A stretch of DNA of 64,000 nt from Gnetum montanum (GCA_015680685.1 MNCI01022655.1:1232559-1296558), one strand, 5' to 3'; counted from the stretch's first letter, positions 1 through 11,703 are shown. Translations and numbers: made by a program. Notes: generated from the sequence alone by a model not told the origin.

Positions 1-2
1 TG

Positions 3-1382
3 GCCGACGCACTGGCCACTTTGGCTTTACACGTGCCTTCACACCTGCTTAACACCTGCCTTGCATTGATTACAGACTGTGCAGACCTTATCATTCAGAC
101 GGTGCAAATCTCCTCTCTTCTCGAGGAGAGCACGCCTGAGTGGTACGATCATATCAAATCTTATCTTTTACAGGGTGAGCTACCATCTGCGTTAACGCGT
201 GCGCAGAAAGACGCGATCCGCAAGCGGGCTAGGCAATACGTCATCATCGGAGACAGTACTCTCTGTAGACGTTCCTTTGATGGCGTGTTGCTTACCTGCG
301 TTGACAAAGATCAAGCGAAGCACATAGTCGGCGACGTTCACGAGGGACTGTGTGGTGGCCACGTAGTACCAAGGGCTATGGTCCTAAAGATCCGACGCTT
401 AGGATACTACTGGCCACACATGGAACGAGACTGCCTGACGAAGGTCAAAACCTGTGACACGTGTCAACGGCACGCAAACCTCATCCACGTGTCACCCACA
501 GAATTGCATACGACACAGATAACGTGGCCATTTCAGCGATGGGGACTGGACATCATAGGACCCATCACGCCAAAATCTTCTGCAGGGCATAGCTTCATTA
601 TTACCGCTACTGAGTATTTTACGAAGTGGGTAGAAGCTGTCCCCCTGCGGAAAATTACATCCCAACAGGTTTGCCATTTTATCTTGGACAACATAGTAAC
701 CGGATTTGGTCTCCCGATGACTATTGTGACCGACAATGGGCCACAGTTTAGTAGCGCGGATACCAAAACTTTCTGTGACAACCTAGGCATTCGACAGTCT
801 TTTTCCTCTCCTTATTACCCACAGGGAAATGGTCAAGCTGAAGCATCAAACAAAATAATCATCAATCTGCTCAAGAAAATGCTCGATGGCAACAAAAGGC
901 GGTAGCACGAACAGATCCTCTATGTGCTATGGGCATATCGTACTACGTGTAGGACAGCTACGGGTAGTACGCCCTATGGCCTGGTTTACAGATCTGAAGC
1001 AGTGCTACCTCTTGAATTGCAAATTCCTTCTCTGAGAATGGTCCTTTCCACCATTATAAATGAGGATCAACACATCGAGGCTCGGGTAATGGATTTGGAT
1101 TCAGTAGAAGAGAAGCGGATACAGGCTCTTGATGCGATTGAGAAATATCAGGACAAACAGTGCCAGAACCATCGCCACAACCTTCAACAACGCCCGATCA
1201 AGAAGGGAGATCTTGTTCTCAAGGCTGTGCATGAACCAGTAGGCAAGTTCGCTGCAAACTGGGAAGGCCCTTTCTTGGTGATCGACGCATATGGCAACGG
1301 GACGTTCAAATTAGCAGACGTCAACGGCAATGAATTAGTAAACCCTGTAAATCACATCTACTTGAAGCGGTATTTCATCTAG
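3..1382 (+). pseudogene. Ty3/gypsy (Tat-like) RNase H tail plus integrase, element A
   Basis: End of a retrotransposon pol gene that enters from outside the window. The first codons read ADALA, the end of the RNase H domain. Numbering from the Met at 21, the integrase zinc finger is H107, H114, C145, C148 and the catalytic core is D177, D238, E274 (D,D35E), so all catalytic residues are present. The C-terminal part reads WAYRTT, then the GPF-like segment EGPFLVIDAYGNG, and ends at the TAG after YLKRYFI; no chromodomain follows. One in-frame TAG at 903-905 sits where the family has Trp before HEQ, a single G-to-A change, and it splits an otherwise open frame. Integrase joins element cDNA to chromosomal DNA. 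The Tat assignment rests on the integrase sequence type and the downstream tandem repeats. The 5' part of the element is outside the window. Confidence 0.9.
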
Positions 1383-1420
1383 CAACATCTATGGTGTCGA
1401 CAGCAGGTATGGCAGTACGC

Positions 1421-1905
1421 GTCCGCTATGACGTTAAACTGGCACTGATCGTCCGCTACGACGTAAAACTGGCACCAAACGTCCGCTACGACGTAAAAAT
1501 GGCATTACACGTTCGCTACGACGTAAAATTGGCATGCCTTGCACACGTCCGCCACGACGCTAAACTGGCAAGTGGTAATCATCCGCTACGACGTAAAACT
1601 GGCAATGTTGTACAGGTCCGCCAAGACGAAAAACTGGCATCTTTTGCACGCGTCCGCCACGACGCTAAGCTGGCACAAGTAAGTAGCCGTATGCTGAGAC
1701 GTAAAACTAGCACAGATCTGTCCCTGGGTCATGACGCGAAACTGGCATCCACAACACGGTCTGCTGAGACCATAAACCAGCCTTACCACCGTCCGCTACG
1801 ACGTAAAACTAGCGTTTCTCGGTCCGCCCGGACTTTAAACTGGGACCATGGTCTACTGAGACTTAAAACCAGTAACGGCAGTCTACCAAGACTTAAAACT
1901 GGGAT
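1421..1905 (+). repeat. Tandem repeat block between pol and 3' LTR of element A
   Basis: About 15 imperfect copies of a 24-bp core (CGCTACGACGTAAAAC is its centre), separated by 6-12 bp variable spacers, give a period of 30-36 bp. The first four copies keep a 30-bp period and are the most alike; later copies drift toward CTGAGAC or CCAAGAC variants. An open frame crosses the block (1391-2245) and reads VRYDVKLA repeatedly in its first part, but later copies fall in another frame. The block is therefore better seen as an untranslated repeat. Tandem repeats in this position are known in Tat/Ogre elements. Confidence 0.85.
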
Positions 1906-2954
1906 GTACAAACTACTACCATGTTCAAGCGAGCGTGATCATTCTTGTACAGCTGCACAGCAGATGGGGTGGGATACTGAAACAGTACCAGTATCGCCAC
2001 CCCACTGGCATCCTACTGATTCCTCGGTTAAGCAAAGAGGCATCTTACTGATCCCTCGGAGATGCCGCCACCGCATCCGCCGCAGTGGTGGTACCTCTGG
2101 GAGTTTAGCCTCGCCAGTCGGAGCCCCGACGAAATCCCAGGCGGTTACAGCCCAAGGATCTCCACCAATCATCGCTATCGGACGCCGGCCTCGCAGATTC
2201 ATCTGGCCGGTCCCTGGTGCAGCCAGCAAGCTGCACTCTGTCTGATGCCTTTTGGCGAAGATATGCAGCACCGAATCATCAGGATTGGCGACTCCGCCCG
2301 CGTGCTCCGGCCTCTTCCTTACAGCTCATTGGCTCTATCTAACATCAGACAGCTTTGGTTTCAAGAACCTCGCCTTTTGTTCATGAGCAATGGCATCCTC
2401 TGTTTCCTTTTGTGGTTGCAGGTTACTTGCCTTGGAGAATGTCGTCCAAAGGTGCGTTCCATCTGAGTGGCAGAGTACAACAGCGTGTTGAAATGGCTGC
2501 TCAAGTTTGCCCGACCACTTAGCCTCGCACAATCTTACCCTTATCTCTTGTTTCCTTTCTCCCCACCACCCAATTCCCATACGCAACGTCTACATACGCA
2601 AGTATTCATTTCCCACACACGCTAGCAGAGATATCGCAGAAAGTGATGCACAACGCTCCTTTTGCACGCATTCCTGCTACAATTTGTAACAGAGACATCT
2701 CAGATTGACGCGCTACGCTCGTCTGAAAGCATTCCTGTTGGCATGAATAAATGTACATTTTGCATCTTCCTCGAACCTGTTTCCAGTTACATCCCTTTAT
2801 CTCCTGTACCCGTCAGTCCTCCTCTTTCACGTGGACAGAGCAATGCTTGAGTAGCCATGGATAAATGCTGTCCTTGCTTCTACCAATCCGGTGTTTCGCA
2901 TTCTTTGTCGACGTCCTTCGGGTACACCCTCTAACCGTCAATAAAGAGGGGCCA
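1906..2954 (+). other. 3' untranslated region of element A
   Basis: GC-richer stretch between the tandem repeats and the presumed LTR. I recognise no gene; the overlapping short ORFs do not look coding. A purine run, AAAGAGGGGCC at about 2943-2953, is the best candidate polypurine tract, because a TG start and LTR-like sequence follow it. A weaker candidate, GATGGGGTGGGA, lies near 1963. Confidence 0.4.
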
Positions 2955-3220
2955 TTGAAACACCGTGGAAATTGCAAGTCGGCCTCATGCAAAGATTCGC
3001 AATTCCAGCAAGAACGTGCATCAGATTGGTTCAGGGACAGGTTTACGCTCTATTACGCACGGCAGCGTAATAAGCGTAATAAGCTTTAAGACAGTTGAAG
3101 GCAGAGTTTAGAGAAGCACAACAGGTCGGCACTTTTTCTTGCAGTACATGCATAACTTGTCTTTACACTTGTTACGCGGCGGTGCGTACCATAGCGTATG
3201 TTATCAAGTTGTACATTGCC

Positions 3221-3413
3221 TACGCTTCATTACGCGTAGTTGCGTAGTGAGCGTAAGTTATACATTGTTTACGCTCCATCACGTGCAGCTGCGTAGTGAG
3301 CGTAAACCACGCATTATTTTACGCTTCATTACACGCGGTTGCGTAGCGAGCGTAAGTTGCACACTATCCACGCTTCGTTACGCACGGTTGCGTAGTGAGC
3401 GTAAAACAATTTT
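3221..3413 (+). repeat. Four tandem ~49.5-bp hairpin units in LTR A
   Basis: Units begin at 3221, 3270, 3320 and 3369. Each starts with (T/C)ACGCTYC and ends with GTAGYGAGCGTAA, which are near-complementary, so every unit can fold into an imperfect hairpin. Related single units occur at 3052-3084 and 3170-3200. They sit 240-430 bp upstream of the TATA box. Confidence 0.85.
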
Positions 3414-3522
3414 GAGCTTATTGCCTTTACTCCAGATCATGCTCATACACGCAACGCAGCGCGAATGAACGTAAACAGCCTGAATGCAGTCGAAACACGC
3501 GCAACGCGTACCTGCTCCTTAC

Positions 3523-3554
3523 ACGCACAACACGCAAACGAGCGTGTTGTGCGT
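3523..3554. repeat. Perfect 13-bp inverted repeat upstream of LTR A promoter
   Basis: The arms 3523-3535 (ACGCACAACACGC) and 3542-3554 are exact reverse complements around a 6-nt loop. The hairpin ends 100 bp before the TATA box. Confidence 0.9.
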
Positions 3555-3653
3555 AGTCACAGTTTGACTTAAAATGACCAAGCCAAAGGGAACCGAAGTA
3601 TCCGGGACCCACGTTAGTAGGGTTGCACCCTTTTTCACGGAGGCGTCGCAACC

Positions 3654-3660
3654 TATAAAT
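3654..3660 (+). promoter_or_regulatory. TATA box of LTR A
   Basis: TATAAAT in the context ACCTATAAATACCCC, a good plant core promoter, in sense orientation with the integrase. Confidence 0.65.
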
Positions 3661-4354
3661 ACCCCAGTTGACAAAGATACAGGGGTTGGCAAATCAGAGA
3701 AGCAAAAAGCATATTTCTGAGCACTAGAGCACTTAGCACTTTGGAGCAGAGATACAGAGAACAGCACTTTGGCAATTGTTGACATTATCACCTTACAGTT
3801 GAAGCAGAGCACCGTTCGTTTCGAGCACCGGTGACAGGAGTGATCGTTCTGCTGAAAGACTCTATCAATCCAAAACAATTGATCGGTAGAAGTCGAAGCT
3901 TGGCCCGCCTCGCATCTCAGCTATAGCCCACGAGGTAGATCGGACTTCTGTTTAGACCGTTTGCTTGTTATTTTGTGCTTGTTTCATATCTTGTAACCGG
4001 GGATTCCCCAGTGTGATTTCTTATACAAGATACACATCTTAAGTCAAAGTACAGAGCTTGAAGCTACTTGCTTCTCTTATGTCAGCCTTCTTTCATCGTG
4101 TTTAGCATTATCATCGTTGCAACCTGTCTACATCGTTTTCTCCTTGTTTTACGACGCCTCAAATCAGATCGCTGTCTTTTATGCACGTTACATCGTTTTA
4201 CTGACCCGTAAGTCCCTGTCTGATCGACAAGACCGTTCAGGGTGCCACGGATTTTCTTTCTCCATCATAGCCCTCATGTGGATCCGTGGCTAAAACTGTG
4301 TACGCCGGAAACCGGGTCGGTATTTTCCAGCTGCCGATGTTTTCTGTCGTTACA

Positions 4355-4659
4355 GTACCATTTTTGTTTCCTTCTAAGCTTGACATTGAATTTAATTTCT
4401 AGTACGTTGAAATATATTTATTATTTTCATTTAGAAAAAGTTATTAGATAAATCTAAACTTAACCATCTTAACTCAATCAAATTATTGGTAAATTATTTC
4501 TATTCTTTTTCTTAGTTTTACTTGTTTAAAATAGATTTTAAATGGAAGCATGCAAAATTTTAGGTATTAATAATTTATTATTTAGTTTGTAATTGGTATT
4601 TTGTATTTTGAAACTAAAACTAAAACTATAGAAAAGTATAGGCTATGAGTTTTAATAAC
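4355..4659. other. AT-rich spacer, no gene seen
   Basis: Flanking DNA between element A and element B. I see no ORF or repeat of note. Confidence 0.6.
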
Positions 4660-4664
4660 ATAGT

Positions 4665-5177
4665 TGATGAGCAGCTAGGTACCCCTATGCCCAACCATAC
4701 GAATACGAGCGTTCACGCGTGATCCGATCGAACTCCGTAGACTGTAAGCACTTAACATGCACCAAACTTCTAACTAGTGAAACCTTGGGTTAGAACGGTT
4801 GTTGTCATCCTAATCTCACTTGTAAATTTCTATTGCAATGGTTAAGTGAGACTAAGGCTAATGATTTTTATATCTTTTTAATTATCTTTTTCGACGACTA
4901 AGTGAGGTATGAAAGTAATGAATAACTATTATCTAATCTCTAATTATCCTAGTGTATATTCTAACTACTCCTAGCATAAGAATCCGGTCCAATCCTCTGA
5001 GCATGTTCTGAGCATTTCCTAATACTACTAGGTTACCAGATGTTAAGCATTACTGGGTTTACCAAGTGTTTGTATTACGTTCGAGATGGTCATACTTATG
5101 TCTTTTACAACTACGAATAAACACTAACGATTGAAATTATAATAATGAAAACATAAATAATCAACGAGTAACTAATC
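4665..5177 (-). mobile_element. 3' LTR of element B, truncated
   Basis: Closely matches the first 510 bp (plus-strand order) of the right LTR at 14780. Homology stops after AGTAACTAAT, so U3, TATA box and polypurine tract are missing. The preceding ATAGT matches the right-hand flank. Confidence 0.85.
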
Positions 5178-6700
5178 ATCAATTGGTCATCCATGCTCCA
5201 TCTTTCGTGTCTTCTCCTTTCTTCTCAGCCATGGGGGAGACCCTCATCCCTACTAATCCACTTCCATACACCCCTCACCATTTTATACTTTTTTTTGTTT
5301 GTTTTACACTTTTTTTTTCCATTTTTGTGTTCTTTTTGTTTAATTTTTGTCATCATCCTATTGTTTGGTGTGGTCGATTTTTGTTATGATGGGTACTGTA
5401 ATAGTCTTCATAGTTTTCTGGTTCCCGCCTTTACATGGTTGTCCTTGGTTTTACGTCATTCCACTTCATACACTCGGCAGTGAGTCCATGTCATCCACCC
5501 ATTCACCATCTCATGGTTTTCCTTGTGTCGTGCACATGCAACCCCTTCAATTAAAAATGTTTTAATGAATGTGTAGTTCCCTAATTGCAGAATGACCCAC
5601 TGGTTTGAATCGGGTGTGACTTCAAGGGGAATGCTTTATTTGTTGTTTTGTTCTGTTCTATTCCCTGGGTTGCTGGTGTGCCCTTACAGATTTCCTACCC
5701 CTCCATGTCTCTCTCCACAAAATCTTTTGGCCAGTTCGACCTTGCATGGTGTGGTCCTCATTCAAAAGAAAAAGAAAAGAAAAGAGAAAAAGCACAAAAC
5801 AAACAAAACAAAATAAAATAAATTGAGGATTCAAAGCACACCCCTTGGTTGGATGCATGCACACACACATGGGTCTTCGCATGGTGTGGTTCCCCCACAA
5901 AAAAAGAGAAAAAAATATATTGTGGTGGGAATTGAAAGCACACCCCTTAGACCGCCTCTCATGGGACACCCACATTTGCTATGGGACTTCCTTGGTCCCC
6001 TCTAACTTTGTCTTGTTTCACTTCCCTCTTTTCATGTTTCCTGGAGTGGTGGTTTTCTATGTGGCCATTCCTATTTCCTTGGGGGATGGTCCAGACTTCA
6101 TTTGTAGCTGCGAGGTCACTGGTCGTGGATGGTTTTGGGTCTGATTTCAGGAAGGTTCTACTGGGTCACTTAACCATGCTTACATGTGGGGTTTCATGTG
6201 GCTGCCACTTGGACTTTCCATTTTCTCCTCTCCTTCCATTCTCGCTTCTCTTCGTACTCACCTCACTGCCCTTTTTATGTTGTGTGTTTGTCATGTTTCC
6301 TGTTGGTTTCTCATGCCTTGGCGGGTTTCTCTTGGTTTGGTGTCTTCACTCGTAACACCATTCATCGCCTCCTGGCCCCACGGACCCTGGTGTCGAGGGT
6401 ATGCAAGGGCTTTACAGCTATTGCTTGCTATAGGGAGGACCCACCTGCATATTCTTGGTTTTTCGTGTTAAGTCTCCACTCCTTTGGATTTCTTGATTCA
6501 TTGTTTCAGCGTCCCATCGTTCAATTTCATCCTTGCTTGAGTTATTTTTGACCCACGTTCTACAATTTTGTTTTTTTTTCGTGCTTAATTCCCTTCCTCT
6601 TGTCTTTAGCCATGATCAGGCATTTTCTGTGCTTCAATCACCTGAATTTGGATTTTTAAATTTTTCATTTTGGATTTTTCTGGGTTCGTCAATGCTAGTC
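5178..6700 (+). other. Inverted copy of the element 3' non-coding region
   Basis: This stretch is colinear with the reverse complement of the region between gag-protease and the polypurine tract in elements C, D and E. Shared landmarks in order: a T-rich GTTTTACA stretch (5290-5345), GGTGTGACTTCAAGGG (5615), GCATGGTGTGGT (5743 and 5881), ATTCAAAGCACACCCC (5829; variant at 5933), and GGGAGGACCCAC (6433). The GCATGGTGTGG...GCACACCCC block is duplicated here. ORFs of up to 124 codons occur but resemble nothing I know. Its orientation is opposite to element B's gag-pol. Confidence 0.7.
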
Positions 6701-6710
6701 CATGGGTGAA

Positions 6711-6806
6711 CAGTGCTACGTATATGGGGCCCCGTATACGCAGTGACTGCATATATGCGGCCGCGTATACGCATCCCCATCGACGCAGCACCGAACCCTT
6801 ATAAAT
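6711..6806 (+). promoter_or_regulatory. U3-like palindrome array and TATA box in front of the aORF
   Basis: GC-rich palindromes (GGGGCCCC, CGTATACG, GCGGCCGC, GCATATATGC) are packed just before TATAAAT (6800-6806). GGGGCCCCGTATACGCAG (6728-6745) occurs exactly, on the minus strand, in the right LTR of element B at about 15592-15609. The design therefore matches the LTR promoter but points toward the aORF that starts at 7176. Sequence after the TATA box does not match the LTR. Confidence 0.65.
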
Positions 6807-6988
6807 ACCCCGCCACACTTTGTATTTTTCATCATTTGGCATCCAAATTGAGGGAAATTTTTGCCATTTTTTTTGCCTAACCCTTCCCAATGCACCTACA
6901 TTCCATCGCATGTCCCCATCAACTTGTCCTTTCCCTTTTACGCAACCCAGAGGTATGCACTTAGTCATGGAGGGGTGGTGCCCTTGTG

Positions 6989-7012
6989 TAATTAATTAAT
7001 TAATTAATTATT
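6989..7012. repeat. (AATT)n microsatellite
   Basis: About five to six perfect AATT units in the presumed leader of the aORF. Confidence 0.85.
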
Positions 7013-7175
7013 TGTTAATTACAAAACCTTTGACCCTAACCCCTAACTTAACACTCCGGGAGACTTAACAGTGTGCCTATGCCATTAACATAACTTGGTC
7101 AAGCTAAAAAAGGTATATACAAACCATTTTAGGCTACTTTTGAATAGTCTAATAGATGGTTATGTTTGTTTTCAT

Positions 7176-9690
7176 ATGGCACCAAAATCGAGGCACCCAA
7201 GGGACGAAGGACCATCGCAACCAAGGGACAAGCGCCCACGTATGAGAAGGGGATGAGGAGTGCAACCACTAGAGTATGCGAAGGTTTCTCATGCAATTGG
7301 ACCCTTCCATGAATGATGTGACGTGGAATCTCTCCACTAGATTCCCGAAGAGGAGATTCTCGATGTGCAATTGCTAGGGGATGAGACACCTAGGATAGCA
7401 CTGCGGCTTGAGGTCACACTGACCCAAGCCTGTCTTGATGCTATCACGCCACCCGAGGTGCAACGGACGGTCCTCCAAGAGTTAAATTTTGGGCCATTCC
7501 TCGAGAATGCTCCAGAAGATGTAAGACTTCAATTGCAGAGCTCCCCGATGTGGCCAATCATCACAACCAATGGTGAATGGTACTTAGGAGAAACATATCT
7601 CTTTTGGATAAATTGGCAGCCAAGGTCAAGAGTAAGAATCAAGGACATATATGTCTCTTACTCTTCAGAATAAATAGCGCAAGCTCTGGGGTTGCCTGAA
7701 ACTGGGGCAGATGTGGTGGAAATTCCCAAGCAAGATGATCCAGGGGTAAAGGTGCAATGGAGCCAACGGTGCTATGGAGTAGAGCGCAAGGATTTCGGCT
7801 CCTTGACCATGGTGGAGAGAGTCTATTCAAAGGTAGCATCTTACCATTTGAATCCAGTGGTAAGACCCAGCAAAATCACTACCTTCTCCACTCATGCGTG
7901 TGCCACCTTAAGTGCAAAATTCCCATGAGTCTTCCACAGCTATTATTTTTGGAAATTGAAAAGAGGTTCGCAGAGAACAAATGTGGAAGACACGCTCTCC
8001 CTTTTCCCTGCCTAATCCAAAAGCTATGCAAATGGGCAGGGATAGCACGGTACTCTAATGATATCATCCGATGCTCCCCAATTGCCTCGTGGTGAGAAAT
8101 GATGAAAGAAAAAATGCTTGTCACCACAAAGATAGAGGAAGAGCAGCAACCACCTCCATCACTTATGAAAACAACGTAGCTAGGCTCACAAACAACAACA
8201 ACATACATCTGTGAGATCCAGGAAATGCTCTTGAGTCAGTGAGAGCAATCTGGCAGAACTGGTAGAGGAGATGATCCTTCGGTCTATCGCCCTACCATGA
8301 GTCACCTGGAGAAAGTGGCACAATCAGTCAACTTTCTTGAAAGGGCAGGGACAATATTTTCTACCATCCATTCCAACCAAAAAAAATCCAGGCATCCAAG
8401 ATGTATCAACTACAACCCAGCAGTTATTCCCTGAAATCTCAGGGAATGCTGCTACCTTCTTAGTATGCTTGGAGGATGGTGAGGCGGCGACGGTCCTGGT
8501 GATGTAGCACCAGGGACAAGAAGTTGCAGCCGAAGTGGTTGCTGATACCATTACTACTACTCTCAATGCACTGGTAGCACCTATACTAGACATCCATGGA
8601 CTACAAGATGCACATATGTCTACTGAAACTTCACGTAGCAAGATGGATGCAACCCAACATGAAGAAATGTTGGACCGACTGGTAGGAATCAGGCAACCAC
8701 TTCTAGATGTCTTTGATCTTTCAAACAGCATCACTGTAACCCAGTCAAAGCTGTTATCTACAAGGGGAAAAAGCTTTATTTTGGAAGGGCAATTGGAGGC
8801 TGCTCAAGCTACTTGTCAGTGCTTGACAATGGAGGTTTCCCAATTAAGAGCCCAGCTTGCCGATTTGGCTATCCTCGACCGCGAGATCACCAGAGATGAA
8901 GCTTTCCAATAGCTTCAACTTAAACTTCAGGTTGTTGAGGATGAAATGGAGGCAATGATCCTAGATAAGGCCATAGCAGATGCTCGAGCATATCATTTAG
9001 AGAAAGACTTGGCCAAGGTTCTCTAGGAGAACATGTAGCTAACCATTGAAATTCATCGCCTGTGCAATGTTGGTACAAAGAATGAGCATATGAAATATTT
9101 CATCCACCAACAGTAGGAGGAGCTAGCTAGGGTGAACGTTGATATGAGAAGGTTGGTTGCTAAGAATCGGAATCTATCAATGGAGGAAGTTTGGGCATTG
9201 CGACAGAAGTCTACAATCGAAATTTCTGCTTGGAAGAACGAGGTCCTAAAGTTTGAAAGAATCAAAAATCATTACAGGGACCAAGTGGGATTGCAGAAAT
9301 AGGTGAATGAGAAGCACATTCAAGTCGCTAAGGCCTAGATGAACCAAGTCCTCCAGTAGCTCCGAGAAGAAGACAATGTATGGCCCTCCATCTTCGATGG
9401 ATTGAATGCCTACAACAAAGCGGAGATCTGCCTAAAGGAGCTACAAATTGAAGAAATGATAAAATACATGGAGTTAGCCAACCTTCGGTATGCAAAACCT
9501 GGCTATGGTCATAGCTGGGGGACCATGGTCAGAGCTAGAGAAACAAGTGGCTACCTCGTATTCTCTATACGAGGGTGAGTTCCAAGCACACAATGAAACA
9601 AAATAGAAGCTGGAATCAGCAAACACGGAACTCGAGGTCCTCCGTACAAGCTTTGGCAACACCATCAAACCAAGCCATCTGCGCACACCT
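7176..9690 (+). pseudogene. Degenerate extra ORF (aORF) of element B: plant-transposon-protein-like domain plus coiled coil
   Basis: One reading frame (starts divisible by 3) can be followed from ATG 7176 (MAPKSRHPRDEG) for about 2.5 kb. It has roughly 15 in-frame stops, a shift to another frame between about 7925 and 8440, and another near 9485. The N-terminus is basic. The middle carries EWYLGETYLFW, then VRIKDIYVSYSSE followed by IAQALGLPETG, then LPFPCLIQKLCKWAGI. This order recalls the domain annotated in many plants as 'putative plant transposon protein' (from memory; not searched). The C-terminal 300-400 codons (8535-9690) are Leu/Glu/Gln-rich and coiled-coil-like. A second remnant with the same start (MVPKRPPEGGPSQ) and the same EWYLG motif lies at 39323. 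Function unknown. It could be an accessory retroelement protein or a captured gene. Confidence 0.6.
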
Positions 9691-9748
9691 TGTAGAGGTG
9701 GTCATTGATTTCCATGAAATGCTTGGCCTTATGGAGAAACCACTATTT

Positions 9749-11130
9749 CTACTGATGGTTCCATTCTTTTGGCAGCTCATGCGTTGTAAGGTAGGTAAGG
9801 ATGTGGTTGAACCAAGGAGATTCCTTAGATGCTTGAGGATCAACAGTGCCTATGAAGAGGAGTTCATTTGGAAACTGGTCGGATAAAGGCTCCTCCTCTT
9901 CTGCGTTATCCAATTGTAACTGAGAAAAATGGTCAATGACCACATTCTTGGACCCCTTTCTGTCTACCAAGGTCAGATCAAACTCTTGAAGAATCACCAT
10001 CCACCGGATTATGTGGGGGCTTACCATTGGTTTGTTCATCAGGAACTAGATAGCATTGTGGTCTGTGTGCACAAACACCTCATATTTGAGCACATAGTAC
10101 TGGAATTTATCCAATGCGAACACCACCGCCATCAATTATTTCTTAGTGGTGGTATAGTTCAGTTGTGCATCCATAATGCTATGGCTTGCACAATGGATAT
10201 AATACAGACATTTCTGATCGTCACACTGTGTAATCATGGCTCCCAAAGCATAGTTGGAGGCATCCATCATAATATGGAAAGGTCTGGCCTAATCAGGTGC
10301 CCGTAGAACCATAGCTTCTATGAGTTTCTACTTTATCTCTTGGAATGCAGATTCGCATTCCTTGGTCTAGACAAATGGAGCGTCCTTCTTTGTAAGCTCT
10401 ACCAACGGTCGGGCTATCTTCGAGAAGTGTTCAATGAAGCACTGGTAGTAACCAGTGTGTCCAAGGAATGACCACACATCTTTGAAAGTACTTGGTTGGC
10501 AGGTAATTCATTGGATGACCTTGATCTTTTCAAGGTCTACGCTAATCCCTATTGATAAAATGAGATTCCCCAACACTATGCCCTCTTGGACCATCAGATG
10601 GCTCTTTTGCCAGTTAAGCTGCAGATTGGTGTCTACACACCTCTTTAGAACTTGCTCTAGGCGGTCCAATGCTTGATCAAACATGGCACCCTAGGTGGAG
10701 AATTCATCCATGAAGATTCTCAAGACAAGGTGTTGAAACCTTGCAGGCGCATTGCACAGGCCAAAGGGAATCTTCTTATATGCAAAAGTCCCCCATGGAC
10801 TCGTAAAAGTAGTTTTGGCCTTGTCCTCTGGTGCGATTTGAATCTAGTTATAACCACTATAACCATCAAAAAAGTTGTAATATTTGTGTCCTGTGATTGT
10901 GTCCAACACTTGGTCCACAAATGCGAGCAGGAAGTGGTCCTTGAAAGTTTCCATATTGAGCAACCGGAAATTGATATAGACCCTCCACTTGTAATCTTTC
11001 TTGGGTACAATAATGAGTGGGCTAACCCATTTGCTATCAGTGACTAAATAGATGAAACCCACCTTAAATAGTTGTTCAATTTCATCCTTTACTATTTTTT
11101 TCAACTTGGGATTCAACTATCTTTATGGCT
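9749..11130 (-). pseudogene. Reverse transcriptase / RNase H remnant of element B
   Basis: Minus-strand pol in mostly one frame, broken by stops. From N to C: NPKLKKIVKDEIEQLFKVGF, PLIIVPKKDYKWRVYINFR, then FDGYSGYN followed by a stop where Gln is usual, the fingers/palm segment FGLCNAPARFQ, and the catalytic box FMDEFST near 10701-10720, where FMDDF is expected (the second Asp is Glu). RNase H follows (MMDASNYALGAM, HTDHNAI) and the domain ends at GSKNVVIDHFSQ. The frame runs on to LPKEWNHQ at 9749, the usual linker before integrase. No integrase follows; the aORF segment abuts instead. In an intact element this polyprotein copies element RNA into DNA. Confidence 0.85.
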
Positions 11131-11703
11131 GTCGTCGTGGCTTCATGGAAGGGTCAAGGTAGACTCGGTGCTAGCAGATCCTGGGATCAACTCTAGCCAG
11201 CTCAGAATAGGATCAGGCAAATGCAGAAACCTATTTTTTTACCATCACTAGCAACTTCTTTTTCTGTTCAGGAGCAAGGGCAGCGTTGATAATTATTGGC
11301 TTGTCATTTTGCAAGAATGCATACTCTAAATGAGCTGGTAGGGATTTTAGTTCAAGGGGCTCTTGATTGAAGCTCCCAGGGATCTCTAGCTTTCCCCAGT
11401 CATCAAAGTCATCAACAATGGAGGTTTGTCAATGAATATCCTCCATCACATCCATGTTGTCAATATAGACTTGCACTAGCCCCTTAGAAGGTTCCATGCA
11501 AATTGTGCTACTAGTAGGATCAGCTGTCCGCCACTGGGTGCCCTCTTGGTTAGTGGCTACCACGTGCAGGCATTGTTGAATTTGTGATTCCTTGGTACAT
11601 CGACTGCATGCTTGAATGGATGTCCACTCAACGGACCATAGCTACTGCAAACAGTTGCACCCCGAGTCATTGTACGTGATGCATGGAACTCTTTTCTTCT
11701 CGA

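Larger units (their letters stand above)
2955..4354 (+). mobile_element. 3' LTR of Tat-like element A (boundaries approximate)
   Basis: Placed by a candidate polypurine tract just before 2955, a TATA box at 3654, and a TTACA end at 4354. The interior holds CpG-rich hairpin repeats in the U3 part and a pyrimidine-rich region after the TATA box. The 5' LTR is outside the window, so neither end can be checked against a partner copy; the left end in particular may be wrong. Confidence 0.45.

Noticed and set aside
1421-1905. CRISPR-like regular repeats
   Set aside because: Repeats vary, spacers are 6-12 bp and related, and the context is a plant retrotransposon 3' region.
7032-7050. Telomere-like CCCTAACCCCTAA
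   Set aside because: Only two imperfect units; not an interstitial telomere array.
8324-8734. 136-codon minus-strand ORF, Ser/Cys-rich
   Set aside because: Antisense to the aORF coding frame; its composition mirrors the complementary strand.
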